DNA of 64,000 bases, from assembly GCF_905475395.1 (NCBI RefSeq), contig NC_058341.1, positions 74,645,597 to 74,709,596 on the forward strand, given 5' to 3'. Numbering within the stretch: the first letter of the stretch is position 1; the number at the start of each line of letters is the position of its first letter. Position numbers and translations under genes: made by a program. The DNA comes from Chrysoperla carnea. Lineage: Eukaryota; Arthropoda; Insecta; Neuroptera; Chrysopidae. Of this stretch, positions 20,876 through 32,611 are shown piece after piece. The notes beneath the pieces were generated by a model. That model was not told the DNA's origin. It saw only the letters and a list, made by a program, of their open reading frames with translations, and made no database searches.

Positions 20876-21677
20876 TTAAACACAAAAAACTGGTAAAAGC
20901 ACTCGTTTATTCAAAATTATACAGTAGCCTGCAATCATAGTGACATCCCATTTTCCTTGGTACCGTCTCTCGATATCGCGGATATCCTGGTGAAACCGCT
21001 CCCTCTGTTCTTCACTGTATGCTCCCAGGTTTTCAGAAAATATTCTATGTGGGAGTGTAAAAATGGACATTCAGGCTTATCATGATTGAGAAGGAAAAAA
21101 AAGCTTGGGTATCGTACAAAACCATTGTTCAACTAGCAGCATACGAAGCTCAAGGCTGCAATTGAGCTTCGTATGCTGCTAGTTGAACAATGGTTTTGTA
21201 CGATACCCAAGCTTCTTTTTCCTTCTCAATCATACTTTCCACAAAGAGGGTGTCAGTTAAAAGCCTTCTTATGTCGGGGCCAGTGAAAACTCCCTCTTTC
21301 AACTTTGCTTCTGATAGCTTCGGGAATTTTGTACGTAGATATTTAAAACAGACTCCACCCTTTTGCAGTGATTTTACAAATTGTTTCGTCAACCCCAATT
21401 TGATATGGAGAGGTGGCAACAAAACTTTTTCTGGCGGCACCAAAGTAGTATTGATAACATTTTTCTCCCCAGGTTTTAAAGTTTCTCCGGGTGGCCAATC
21501 ACTTTTAGTCCAGTGCTGTTTTCTGGCTCTACTATTCCATAAGCATAAGAAGCAAGAGTATTTAGTATAGTCTGCTTGCTGACCCAAAAGCATCGTGAGT
21601 ATTTTCCAACAAACGAAGTCCCCACAAACCATCCATTGATGGTCCTGATATTTGATTATTTCCAGGGCAATGGCCAA
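20876..21677 (-). pseudogene. Broken copy of a multicopy, probably transposon-borne gene
   Basis: Minus-strand frame 21677-21150 reads KYQDHQWMVCGDF, LTMLLGQQ.DYTKYSCFLC, WTKSDWPPGE, VLLPPLHIKLGLTKQFVKSL, FPKLSEAKLKEGVFTGPDIR. Then, after a rearrangement, frame 21070-20876 reads FSENLGAYSEEQRERFHQDI and ERRYQGKWDVTMIAGYC. I recognise this as a highly repeated uncharacterised protein family found in many copies in arthropod and cnidarian genomes, thought to travel with a mobile element. The role of the protein is not known to me. Sequence between the two parts is replaced by an inverted duplication, so this copy is dead. Confidence 0.7.
21079..21235. repeat. Near-perfect inverted duplication within the pseudogene
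   Basis: About 72 bp (ending CGAAGCTCAA) is followed, after 7 bp (GGCTGCA), by its reverse complement starting TTGAGCTTCGTATGCTGC; only a poly-A length and single-base differences separate the arms. This looks like a template-switch event and would form a strong hairpin. Confidence 0.85.
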
Positions 21678-22049
21678 ATTGTTATAGTTAGTTTTCTTCC
21701 ATATTCACAGAATAACTCATTGGAAGCGAAGCTAATTTATTTTTACTGTGCAGTAATACTACTTTAAGACTAGTTTTATATAATATTACTATAAAATACT
21801 ATATAATACTACTATAAGACTAGTTTATGTTGTTACTAATATCAATGAAAACCTATATGATAGAATGTTTTGAATAGTTTTCCTGTTTTTGGGAGGTCAA
21901 AATCTATAAGAAAATGTAAAAAATTTCTATGCAGTTTTTTATTCGCAGACCTGTGTTATTATTATTATTATTATTATTTATTTTCACCATAAGATACAAA
22001 CGTACATAGGTATAGTCAACATGAAAATTAAATAAATTAAATTAAACTA

Positions 22050-22260
22050 TATGGGCACGACGTTACAATATGCTTCTTCAGCTCACGTTTAAATTTTGGC
22101 ATGCTCTCTATGTTTTTTAACTCTCCGGGAAGATTATTGTACAATTCACTTCCAATAATTTCCGGAGAGTTTTTGAACTTTTGCAATCTATAGTTTGCAA
22201 TATGCAAATCATTATTATGACGGGTGTTATAATCATGTATTTCATTTCTAAGTGATAGGT
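22050..22260 (-). pseudogene. LINE reverse transcriptase C-terminus, best preserved copy
   Basis: The minus-strand frame is open: HNNDLHIANYRLQKFKNS, PEIIGSELYNNLPGELKNIE, SMPKFKRELKKHIVT, then a stop. A 3' end TTGTATCTTATGGTGAAAAT with an (ATA)n tail follows at about 21955-21990. This Y-R...LYN.LP..LK....FK..LK pattern is the standard C-terminus of CR1/jockey-like ORF2. It is the master reference for the three shorter relics in the introns of the gene array. Confidence 0.75.
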
Positions 22261-22364
22261 TTTGATATTTTTTTTTTTTTATTATTTATTATCACATATT
22301 TACTTGGTCAATAAAAATAATAAGTTCTGGTATAGTATTTTGACACTAGAAGAAGTAAGAATAA

Positions 22365-23130
22365 ACGGTCCGAAACATCGGACAAGACTTTATTATATTA
22401 TAAAATTGATATATTATTCTTGTAATATTTTGATTAAAAGCAGCCAATTGTAAGTGTGGGCCTTCCCGAATTTTCCCGGATATGTGGGTTATACCAATCC
22501 TAGAAACACCTTAAGGTCTACCCTTGTGCGCAGTTTAATCGAAATCGTTAGAGCCATCTTTGAGAAAACCCAAAAAAAAGTTTTCCCAAAAATGTGAGCC
22601 TTCTCGAATTTTCCCGGATATGTGGCTTATAAAAATTCTAGGAACACCTTAAGGTCTAGCCTTGTGTCAAGTTTAATCGAAATTGTTAGAGCCATTTTTG
22701 AGAAAACCCAAAAAAAAGTTTTTCCCAAGAGTGTGGGCCTTCTCGAATTTTTCCAGATATGCGGCTTATACCAATTCTAGGAACACCTTAAGGTCTAGCC
22801 TTGTGCCTAGTATAATCGAAATCGATTGAGCCATTTTGGAGAAAACCCCAAAAATCCTGTTTTGGCCTAGAGGGAAGTACCCTTAAAAAAGGCCTAGGGA
22901 AAAAATGAAAAAATCGTCTGGAATTATGACCAAACGGAACCTATGTACCGAGTTTGAGAAAAATCGGTTGAAAATTGAAGGCTACAGCTTAGTAACAGAC
23001 ATACCGACATACCGAAGGACGCAACATTTTTTAAAACCACTTTTTTGGAATCAGGGATCCTCAAAACGTGTATTTCCGTTGAAACCCGGATTTTTTTATT
23101 TTATTTTATTATATTTATAATATAATAAAG
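22365..23130. mobile_element. Composite element R4, copy 2
   Basis: Starts AAACGGTCCGAAACATCGGAC-type, CAAGACTTTATTATATTATA and ends TATTATATTTATAATATAATAAAG. It contains about three 140-bp tandem units (22450-22850) in the opposite orientation to copy 1, then GACATACCGACATACCGAAG. Confidence 0.65.
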
Positions 23131-23149
23131 AAAAAACATTTAAAAATTC

Positions 23150-24390
23150 ATAAAAAAACGGTCCGAGACATCGGACAAGACTTTATTATTTCTTGTAATA
23201 TTTTTATTGAAAGCAGCCAATTGTAAGAATTATTTAAAAACAAGGAAAAGCTTCAGTTTCTTAACTTCACTAATTTGGCTTAGTTAAGTTTTATTTATTT
23301 CTTTATTTGATTTATTTGATTATGTGAACAATATAGCATAGCGGTATATTTGGAATCATATGGTAATGAGGAACAGACTTAGGTATTTTTTGGATTTAAT
23401 ATAATATTTAGAAAGATGTAGTTTGGTAAGGGTGAGGCTAAGCAAAGATTATCAAGTTACAAAAATTACTTAAAAAGACATTTTAAATAATATTTTATCA
23501 ATTTTGGGTAGAGTTGATTTGACCACATTTGACGATTTCATTCCCTCCAGCTTCAGGGCTCCAGGGGAAGGGGTCCCTGAGTTTAGTTATATCAAACCTA
23601 GGACCTTGTTGATATAAACCCTGATACGAAGTTTCACAGCTGTCCCCTCAGCTTCTCCCTAGAAAATCCCATTTTCCTGTATTTTGAAATGTTTTCCCTA
23701 TGGCGTGGCTTCTCGAATTTTCCTGGATATGTAGCCTATACCAATCCTAAGAATACCTTAAGGTCTAGCCTTGTGTCAAGTTTAATCGAAATGGATAGAG
23801 CCATTTTTGAGAAAACCCAAAAAAAAGTTTTTCCTAATAGTGTGGGTCTTGTCGAATTTCCCCGGATATGTGGCTTACACCAATCCTAGGAACATCTTTA
23901 GGTCTAGCCTTGTGCCTTGTTTAATCGAAATCATTTAAGCCATTTTTGAGAAAACCCCAAAAAAAAATATTTTTCCCAAGGATGTGGGCCTTCTTGAATT
24001 TTCCCGGATATGTGGCTTATACCAATCCTAAGAACACCTTAAGGTCTAGCCTTGCGCCCAGTTTAATCGAAATGGCTAGAGCCGTTTATGTGAAATCCCA
24101 AAAATCCTCTTTTGGCCCAAAGGAAAAAATGAAAAAATCATCTGGAATTATGACCAAACTGAACCTATGTACCGAGTTTGAGAAAAATTGGTTGAAAATT
24201 GAAGGCTCCAGCTTGGTAACAGACATGCCGACATACCGACAGACCGACATACCGACGAACGCAACATTTTTTAAAAACCACATTTTTGGAATCATGGACC
24301 CTTAAAACGTGTATTTCCGTTGAAACACCGATGTCGATTTTTTTTTCGATCACAATACTTTATTATATTTATAATATAATAAAGTAAAAA
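23150..24390. mobile_element. Composite element R4, copy 3
   Basis: Begins CGGTCCGAGACATCGGACAAG and ends CGATCACAATACTTTATTAT. It contains three 140-bp tandem units (23690-24110) and a run of CCGACATACCGACAGACC. An extra ~350 bp near 23280-23620 is absent from copy 2. The open frames are repeat sequence. Confidence 0.65.
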
Positions 24391-24629
24391 AGAAAGTAAA
24401 AAAAAAATTAAAATCTTCGTAGCGGATTGTTTTCATTGGGGTATCCATTTTTATGGGGACCTGTATACTCTTGTTCATAATGCCCAGTTATTATCCACAT
24501 TTAGACTTAAAAAAAATAAATTTAAAAAATCAAAAACCCGACTGAATAAAAAGTGAACCAAACTTCATAATTAGGTAGCTTATCGTTTATTAAGTAGGTT
24601 ATTAATAAGTTTCTTTCATCTTTTTCACA
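24391..24629. other. No gene seen
   Basis: AT-rich; includes an ACCCGACTGAATAAAAAG block related to the flanks of the gene array. Confidence 0.4.
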
Positions 24630-25440
24630 ATATGGATTCTGGTGGGCGTCATATTGAATTTACATTACTTCCATATCTTCAGTAGCACTTACGAAGTTCA
24701 AATAAATCGATTGACGTCAAAATCGGACTACGCGTTTGGTCTCTGGTGTGCCACATAGGAACACATGTATAGTCTTTTCACTTTATCGCATCTGGTGATC
24801 GCCATATTGAATTTTCATTATTACCATATTTTCAGTTGCACTTCCAAGGTTAAGAAAAACCGATTGACGTCTGAATCATCAAAATCGACACACGCGTTTG
24901 GCCTCTAGTGTGCCACGTGGGAACATAAATGAATTTTTTTTCACAATATAGCGTCTTATGGTAGCCATATTGAATTTTCATTACTGCCATATCTTCAATA
25001 GCACTCGCAAAGTTAAAACAAATCGATTGACGTCATAATTATCAAAATCGGACCACGCGTGTTGTCTCTTTTACGCCACATAGGAACACACATACATTCT
25101 TTACACAATATGGCGTCTGATGGTCGCCATATTGAATTTTCTTGACTGTCATATCTTCACTAGCACTCAAAAAGTTAAAACAAATCGATTGACGTCAAAA
25201 TCATCGAAATCGGACTACGAGTTTGGTCTACAGTGTGCCACATAGGAACACACACTTTCATAATATGGCATCTGGTGGTCGCCATATTGAATTTTCATTA
25301 TTACCATATCTTCAGTAGCACTTCCAAGGTTTAAAAAAATCGATTGACGTCTGAATTATCAAAATCGGCCCACACGTTTGGACTCTAGTGAGCTATATAG
25401 GAACACACATATATAGATGATAAACACATTACCACTCCTT
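24630..25440. repeat. Five ~157-bp tandem repeats downstream of gene B
   Basis: Units begin near 24630, 24788, 24945, 25105 and 25262. They share GGTCGCCATATTGAATTTTC, TTACCATATCTTCAGTAGCA, AATCGATTGACGTCAAAATC, ACGCGTTTGGTCTCTAGTGT and GCCACATAGGAACACACA. Single decayed units occur at the same position relative to genes A (6.96-7.07 kb) and C (48.60-48.92 kb), so the unit predates the duplications and expanded only beside gene B. Confidence 0.8.
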
Positions 25441-26040
25441 TGCGTTGCTCAGTCGGGTAATAACAAACCTTCCTCTGTACCCGTGGTTATAATAAACAAA
25501 CAACAACAAATTTCGTAGAAGCTTGGGAAAAAATTAAAAGTTTTGCTTAAATATTATGAAATGATTTAAAAATAATTTAATTTGAAATATCCTTAACAGT
25601 TGTTGATTTAATTCTTAATGAAGCCTTCAGTATTAGGAGAACATCTATAAAACTCTTACCTACATTCGAAATATGTTTTCTTAAATACACTTATTATTTT
25701 TTAAACGATTTAAATTTATGATATTTTTTTGTAAAATTATTATTTATCTGGCCTGTTTTTTTGGTGGTACATTTTTAGCCCGTGAATCTATTTTTTCGTG
25801 ATAATTAGCTTGAAAATTAATTGAAAATCATGGAATTTCATAAAGAAATGAGTAAGATAAGGTATGGACAGTAAAAAAACAAATTAAAAAATATTTTCAA
25901 AATTGTTTAATTTTTTCTCATTGCTAACAATGTTGACATAATTTTTATAATACTAAAAAAATGTCTATCAAGTACAATTAAACAAAAATAAAAATAAAAC
26001 TCTCAAAATAATTAATAAAATTATATAATTTCGATATCAA
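25441..26040. other. 3' flank of gene B, no gene seen
   Basis: AT-rich. It ends with the AATTTCGATATCAATCGATG block, which is homologous to the corresponding position after genes A, C and D. Confidence 0.5.
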
Positions 26041-26140
26041 TCGATGTAACCACCTTGGTTGCCAATCTCCTAATCCATTTCTTTGATATCCTCCACTTCT
26101 TTAGTTACCTTTAGTTCCTTGTTATACAACGGTTTGTAGT

Positions 26141-29100
26141 CTAACTCGCCTTTACCCCCATCTGAAAATGAGTAATTTAAAACAATTATTGGCGTTACAA
26201 TCAAATTTTGGTACACTAATTGGATGGAAGTATAGGTAGCACTGGAGATATTGCGTAACCCAAGAGATATTAGATAACCCAAAAAAGTAAGTATTTGAAA
26301 ATTTTAATTTCGTGAAAATATTTACCCGCATATTTTCATTAACGTGACGTTGCTCATATTCATACTCTTGTTTACATTGGGCCCTGAGATACAAGGGTGT
26401 AAAAGACAGCGATTTTACAGCCTGTATTTTCAATTTTCTAACAACATATTACGGATATACAGTTAGTGTCTCTATATGATACAGACGGTGATGAATATCA
26501 GTACTTTAATTATTTTCATAAATAAAGTTTAAAAAAAGTGCAAACAAACAATTGACTGAGATAACTGTTGAAATATCATGTATAGACAGTGTTGATGACG
26601 CAATCGTTTGTTTTTTGATGTCATGTTAGTAAAGAAAGACATCAACTCTTAAATAGCCACACACACATAACTAATATTCCCATATTAATACATACTGCAA
26701 AATTTGCACGTAATTTACGCCCTTGTGGCTAAACAGTAATGTTAACAAGAAAATATTTCAAACAAAAGTTGTTTATTTTTTTATAAGGAACACTTTTTAT
26801 ATTTAAACTTTTTTCACTTTTTACGTTCTAAGCCGCTATAATTCAGAACTGCAGCTTGATATCTTATTTTTGAGTTATCGTACTTACAGACAGACAGACG
26901 GACATACGGACGGACAACCGGAAATGGACTAATAAGTTGATTCTATGAACAATCAATACTAAAATATTTTTGTTCGTGGCATCAATATTGGTATAATAAC
27001 ATGGTATAAAAAAATTTTTTACGCCACGAAAATTTATCTAGCCACCAACTATTGGTAGCTTTCGAAAAATTTTCAACTCTATCTTCTGTAGTTTTTGAGA
27101 AAATAAAAATTCTTTGACTTAATTTGGACCGGCATGGAAAAACAAAGATATTTACGAAAAATGTTTAAAACAAAAGTTGTTTTTCAAAAAGGATTTTTTT
27201 TTAAATTTTTGTTCCATCTGTTGTGGTTTTAAATATAGGTCTTTAGGACCCAAAGGACCAAACTGCAGGTCCTTAGGACTTGCAGTTTGCATATTGCAAA
27301 CTGCAGGTTGCAAAAATACAAAAACTCTCCGGAAATGATTGGGAGTGAATTGTAAAATGTTCTTCCTGAAGACCTTAAAAACATAGAAAGTATGCCAATA
27401 TTAAAAAGCACATTATAATGAATTGTCTTTACATTTTGACTTAATTTTTTTAATATTTTTTATATTACCATACTAATAGTCTTATTTTTGTATCTTATGG
27501 TAAAATAAAAAACAATAATAATTATAATAGAAAACAGAGCATAACATTTACCTGTTTTGCAGAAGCTGGAGTAGCCGCAGTAGCCGGAGTAGCTGCAGTA
27601 GCCGGAGTAGCTGCAGCAGCTAGACGACCCCTAGCACCCTCAGCAGCCGCAAGAGCTGGTGTTGCCGCCGTGGCTGGAGTAGCCATAGTAGCTGGAGTAG
27701 ATGCAGAAATCTATAAAAAATAAAATTAATTGATTTTACGATATTGAAAGCAAAAAAAGTAAGACTTAAGAATTAAAATTAAAAAGTTCATTTTTCTTCA
27801 CAGAATATTATGCAGTATTTTCCATCAAATTTATCTTAAATTTTTCGCAGAATTTAGGATCACGCCCACGGTCACAGCAAATAAACAAGCCGTGGGTAGA
27901 GTCTGGTGCGACCCCTGAGGTTCACACGAAATTCTCAGCATAATAAAAAGTTATGAAATAAAGTTCAAAATTAAAACTCCGAAGATTACAAAATCACGCG
28001 CTTAAAAGTATTGAAACAAGAAAATATTTTCATCTGAAATTGAAACGATATGTAAACTCGTCGTTACAGCCGGGGGACTTCTAAGATTAAACAGTTTTCC
28101 ACAGGACGGAAAAGAGGTTCCCCGACTGTAATGACGATTTTACTTAGCATAACGGGTAAACAGAGATTTTTACGAAAAAGTTTTTATCATAGGAACATTT
28201 TTTACATTTGAACTTTTGTTCTATCTCTAACGGTTTACAACACGGGTTATTCGAACACAAGACCCAATTGACCTTTGCTGCTCATTTACGAACTCGACCT
28301 CACTTTTTATGCCCTGAGCACGCTATAAGAATTTCAGCTTGATATCTTTTTTCGTTTTTAGTTATCCTGTTAACAGACAGACGACAAACACAAACAGGCA
28401 ACCGAAAAAGGACTAATTACTTATGAAAACCTATACCAAAATTTTGTTGGTAGCATCGATACTTTTAAGAGTTACAAACTTGGGACTAAACTTAATGTAC
28501 GTCGATATATTTCATGTATACATGGTATACAGAAATAATTAATTATTCATATATTATTCGTATTCAGATATAAAAATAAATTAAACTCAAGATCCTTGGT
28601 AATGGTGGAATGGGGATTGAATTTAGGGGATTTTTTAAAATTTCAATTTTCTTGAAACTTGGTGGAAGTGTTTTTTTTTTCTTTTTTTTTTATTAATTTT
28701 TTGATTAAACATGAAATATATTAATTATATAACCGAGGATTTTTTCAGGCTTTTCAAATCTTCCATTAAAATAGGCCAATTTTTACCGAAACACTCTCTT
28801 GATGTTTTTTTCGCTTTTCATACTCTGCCCAGGCTCATTTTATCCGTTGAAATGTTAGCTTTAAAACCGTTCATTTGTAAATACGATAACTCAAAAACGA
28901 AAAGATATATCAAGCTGTAACTTTTATAGCGTGCTTAGAGCGCAAAAAGTGAGTTTGAGTTCGCAAACGAGCAACATAGGTCAATTAGATCTTGGGTCCG
29001 TAATATCCATCTTGTAAACTGCTAGAGATACAAGTTTATGAGTTTATAAGTTATAGAATAAAAGTTTATTACTTAAAAATGTTCCTTATAAAAAATAATC

Positions 29101-31654
29101 AACTTTTGTTTAAAACGTTTTTTCATGAAAGTCACTGTTTGCCCGTGAGAGCGCAAATTAGATTAAAACATTATGTAGTATGACACATGTATTGCATTGT
29201 ATCAAGTGTACATACATTGTTTATATTTTAAAGCATATGTTTGTTTAAAGCATATACTGAGTCCACTGAGAAAATGAGAAGAAATATATCCTAATTATTT
29301 ACAAACACTTAAAGTTGAAAGTGACTTAGAAAACATTTTTGAAGAGCCAGCAATTCGTCTAGAGGAAAATAACGAATTGGAATGCGATGATTTAAATTGA
29401 CCAAATACGATATATTGAGAAATTGTGCTCCGAAAATTCATTTTTTTCCGGATTTTAAACGTTTTAATGAAAAACAACGCCCAAACATATATAGGTCAAA
29501 CATAATGTAATGCATAAATTCAAAATATATACATTTATACTTGATATCACTGGAAACAGTGATGTTAATGAGAAAGTGTAAAACAAAAGTTGTTTATTTT
29601 ATTTATAAGAACATTTTTTACTTTGATGTTTTTGTTCTATATCTAACGGTTTACAATATGTTATCATTTACGAGCTCACACTCACTTTTTACATCCTGAG
29701 CACGCTATAAAAATTTCAGCTTGATATCTCTTTTTTCGTTTTTAAGTTCAAACGAAAAATCGTTTTATTTTTCTGGATTTTAAGAGGTTTAATGAAAAAT
29801 AAAGCTTATACATAGATCTAGACCATTTTAATGTTGGTATTTCAACGGTTCATGAGGCAAAGCATGAAAATCTCAAAAAATATCACGAAAGTTTTCTTTT
29901 AAAAATGACCAATGTTAACGGAAAATTTGAAAAATCTCAAAAAATATATTTTTCTGGGTTTTATAAAAATTCGCGCTCATTTAATAATACAAAATAAACA
30001 CTTCCACCAAAACAAAGTTTAAGGTTATGTTGAAAAATTTGAGGTTATGCCGAAAAAAGACCCATATAAAATTTTTTTAATTTTTTTAATTTTCTAGAAC
30101 TTTTCTGTAACACTTTTAACTAGCAGATCATTTGCCGCCCTAAATCACAAAAAAAAAAAAACGGTCTTAACCTCTAAAAGCAACTTCCGTTTCATCATTT
30201 CCAAGGGTCTGTAATTTAATGGACTATGTTACTGTCACCCTAAACTAATATTTCTATCAAGTTAGTAATTTGTAAAAAGAAGAAGAACAATCAAAATAAC
30301 GCTAGTGTATAAGATCACAGATATACGGTATTCATATTAAAAATTTAAAAAAATTTCAAATCGGCAAGTATTGTTATTTTGAAAATTAATATTTTCAGTT
30401 TTTATTCAGAGATTATAATAAATAATGAAAAGCATTATAAAAATTTTCAACCCTCGCTTTTAAAATGCTTTATCATTTATTTATCCGTTAATGAATGAAG
30501 AAGTTTTACTATTTTTTTTAATATAAAGTTGCCTGTAGAAGATTTCAATCAGAAAGTCAATTTTGAACATGTGTACCTACAATTACTTCAGGTAAGACTT
30601 TTATTCGTTGCATAGTTTTTTTGTTATTTGAAAATACTGATTCTAGAATATTGAACCCACTTTTTGGTACGAAATTGTTACAAACTTTTTAAATATTCAA
30701 TTTTATTGTACTAAATGACTCCAACTGGTTAATAAACCAAAGTGAAAGTGAAAATAAACAATTGACTTAGTTACTTGCTGAAATAGCCTGTATACACAAT
30801 ATTGAATATCAGTGCTTCCATTATTTTTAATAGGTAAGAAAATTTAAAAAAAAAATCTATTTTATGGCGGCTTAAGGTTTTCATTTGTTCTATTTCGAAA
30901 ATTTTTCGAAGTACTTTTTATACTTACTCTAGAAAACTTCTTTCGTTTTCTTTCATAAGACTTACTATTTGAAGTTACAAACAAATTTAACCTTCTGTTT
31001 TTGGACAAAATAAATCCCAAAATATTATCCTAATTTTCGTCTTCATGGGAAAGCAACTTTAATATTTACAAAAATATTTTTTAAATAAAAGTTTTCTATA
31101 AAAGTATTTTTTATAGGAAACATGTATTACATTTAAAATTTTGTTCGATCTCTTACGGATTACGTAAAAACCTAAGGACAGACGTAAGAACATAAATGGA
31201 CTAATTAGGTGATTTTTGGAACATCTATAACAAAGTTTGTTTCATATTATTAATAAGCGTTTAAAAATCGAGGCTAAAATCAGTATATCTTGATGTATTA
31301 TATTACACTACCCGTTTCACTGGGCAACTTCAATTTTATAACCTCTAAAATTATCAGTGTTTTTCTAATATATTATGCATGTATTATACATAAAAATCTT
31401 CCTCTTGTATAACTCTAACTATTAGAAAAACCACATCAAAATCCGTTGCGTAGTTTTGAAAGCTAAGCATACATAAGGACATAGGGCCAGGCAGTGGAAA
31501 GCGATTTTGTTTTATACTATGTATTGGTGATGTTAAGGGGATATAAAAACTTAAAATTATAAATAATTTAATAAAATAATAATAATTTACTTACTTGAAC
31601 TGTTGCTAATGCAACTAAAATAAGTAACATGGACAAAAATACTTTAAAATTCAT
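26141..31654 (-). CDS. Gene B: secreted mixed Ala-Ala-Thr / Thr-Pro-Ala repeat protein, ~79 aa
   Basis: Predicted exons on the minus strand are 31654-31595 (20 codons, MNFKVFL start, GTAAGT donor), 27710-27552 (53 codons, acceptor ATTTTTTATAG, donor CAG|GTAAAT) and 26161-26141 (six codons plus TAG, acceptor ATTTTCAG). All are phase 0. Exon 2 reads ISASTPATMATPATAATPAL, then a non-repetitive AAAEGARGRL, then a second run of alternating AATPAT ending ASAKQ. That alternation is like the short Pro-containing fish antifreeze glycoproteins. The middle EGARGRL could be a proteolytic processing site (Arg-Gly-Arg). Exon 3 ends early (MGVKAS) because of a TAG where genes A and D keep coding. Spacing and exon sizes match gene A. 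It is either a short functional paralog or a decaying one. Confidence 0.5.
26690..27010 (+). repeat. R1 dispersed repeat (intron 2 of gene B)
   Basis: Forward copy, ending with CAGACAGACGGACATACGGACGGACAACCGG and the AATACTAAAATATTTTTGTTC block. Confidence 0.6.
27270..27425 (+). pseudogene. LINE reverse transcriptase C-terminal relic (intron 2 of gene B)
   Basis: Plus frame HIANCRLQKYKNSPEMIGSE, a stop, NVLPEDLKNIESMPILK. The LINE 3' end TTTTTGTATCTTATGGTAAA with an ATT-rich tail reaches to within about 20 bp of the exon-2 donor (27551), exactly as in gene A. The insertion therefore predates the gene duplication. Confidence 0.7.
28140..28530 (+). repeat. R1 dispersed repeat, forward copy (intron 1 of gene B)
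   Basis: Full-length-looking copy from TAAACAGAGATTTTTACGAA to ACTTGGGACTAAACTTAATG. Confidence 0.65.
28860..29170 (-). repeat. R1 dispersed repeat, reverse copy (intron 1 of gene B)
   Basis: Opposite orientation to its neighbour at 28.14 kb, so the two could pair in an intronic transcript. Confidence 0.6.
29560..30320 (+). repeat. R1 copy fused to a ~560-bp repeat (family R5)
   Basis: 29560-29755 is R1. From 29757 it continues into a block (GGATTTTAAGAGGTTTAATG, TTTCAACGGTTCATGAGG, ACGGAAAATTTGAAAAATCT) that recurs at 59930-60560, also directly after R1. R1 plus R5 is therefore probably one longer element. Confidence 0.55.
30321..31590. other. Intron 1 of gene B, 5' part, with one repeat
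   Basis: No gene. 31310-31530 carries a block with ATCAAAATCCGTTGCGTAGT and AAGCGATTTTGTTTTATACT. I recognise this as a common type of short interspersed repeat in insect genomes; class uncertain. Confidence 0.4.
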
Positions 31655-31734
31655 TGTAGGTTATTTTTGATTGTTTGTTTTGGATTTAAAATTGTTGTCT
31701 TCTCAAACTTTAAACCATAAAATTATGTTCGTTG

Positions 31735-31880
31735 TATTTATACAAAAATGTATCAACAAATGGAATTTTTTAATACATTTTTGTGTACTGGAAATATTTT
31801 TTTTGATACTGGAATTTTTTTTTTTTGATATTGAAAATATTTTCAAAAATAGCTTGCAAATATATAAAACTCAGACTTCT
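31735..31880 (-). promoter_or_regulatory. Gene B promoter: TATA box and conserved upstream block
   Basis: TATAAATA lies at 31742-31735, 81-88 bp before the ATG; transcription starting ~30 bp below it would give a 5' UTR of roughly 50 bp. The block 31852-31880 (AGAAGTCTGAGTTTTATATA then TTTGCAAGC, minus strand) is shared with genes A and C. Confidence 0.5.
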
Positions 31881-31984
31881 AATAATTATAACCAGGACAA
31901 AATTACAATACACTTAACCTATGAGATATTTTATTCGTCTTGTTAAAAATGTTGGCCTAATGACTTAGCCTTGATCTTCAGATT

Positions 31985-32270
31985 GAAAGATTGTAAAGTG
32001 TAGACTAATTCTATTACAATCTAGACGGGGAGACAGAGCCGAATTTCTCATGATCTGTAGTCTTTCGAATGTAGTTGTTATTACGTTAGCGAGGGAGAAA
32101 GTGAAAATCTGGTTTTTCTCCCTCATTAACAGTTTTTATTCACTTTAACGTAGGAATTATTTAATTTAACTCGACGTTGTGATTAAAGTTGTGTCGGGGT
32201 TTGAACGGGAGGCTATTGGATTGCGAAACTAAGCTTTTAACCGTTACACCACGGGTGATTGTTACTACCT
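31985..32270 (-). mobile_element. SINE-like sequence with tRNA-derived head
   Basis: On the minus strand, 32265-32190 reads like a degenerate tRNA: GTGGTGTAACGGTTAAAAG resembles an A box and CGTTCAAACCCC fits a B box, spaced as in tRNA-derived SINEs, with TTCGCAATCC in the anticodon region. The acceptor stem does not pair, so it is not a working tRNA. The body, including CTCCCTC repeats and AATTCGGCTCTGTCTCCCCG, continues to about 31985. Confidence 0.45.
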
Positions 32271-32610
32271 GTCCCTTTTTAGTAATTATATTATATAAGT
32301 ACGGTTTATGATTATAAAACATTTTTTAGACGCAGATCTACTAGTACGACATATATTTACATTTCTTTACATGCAATTAATGACTATCATCAGAAATTTT
32401 TTTTAACGAGTTTCCAGTTCTAGGGCTTACAAAAAAGGTATAGAAGCAAAACTGATATAATACTTCAAAGATTTTAGAACTGGGCGGTGTTCCCAGGCAA
32501 ATCCTACTGTGCAAAAAATTACATATTATATAATATATTAAACGTTGGCCTGTCCAAATGAGTTCTCGCCCATGTTCCAATGTGAGAAAACTCATAGTGG
32601 TTTAAAATAA
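32271..32610. other. No gene seen
   Basis: AT-rich sequence between the SINE-like head and the minisatellite. Confidence 0.4.
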
Positions 32611-32611
32611 A

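Noticed and set aside
32190-32265. Functional tRNA gene
   Set aside because: A and B boxes are recognisable but the acceptor and anticodon stems do not pair; better explained as a SINE head or tRNA pseudogene.
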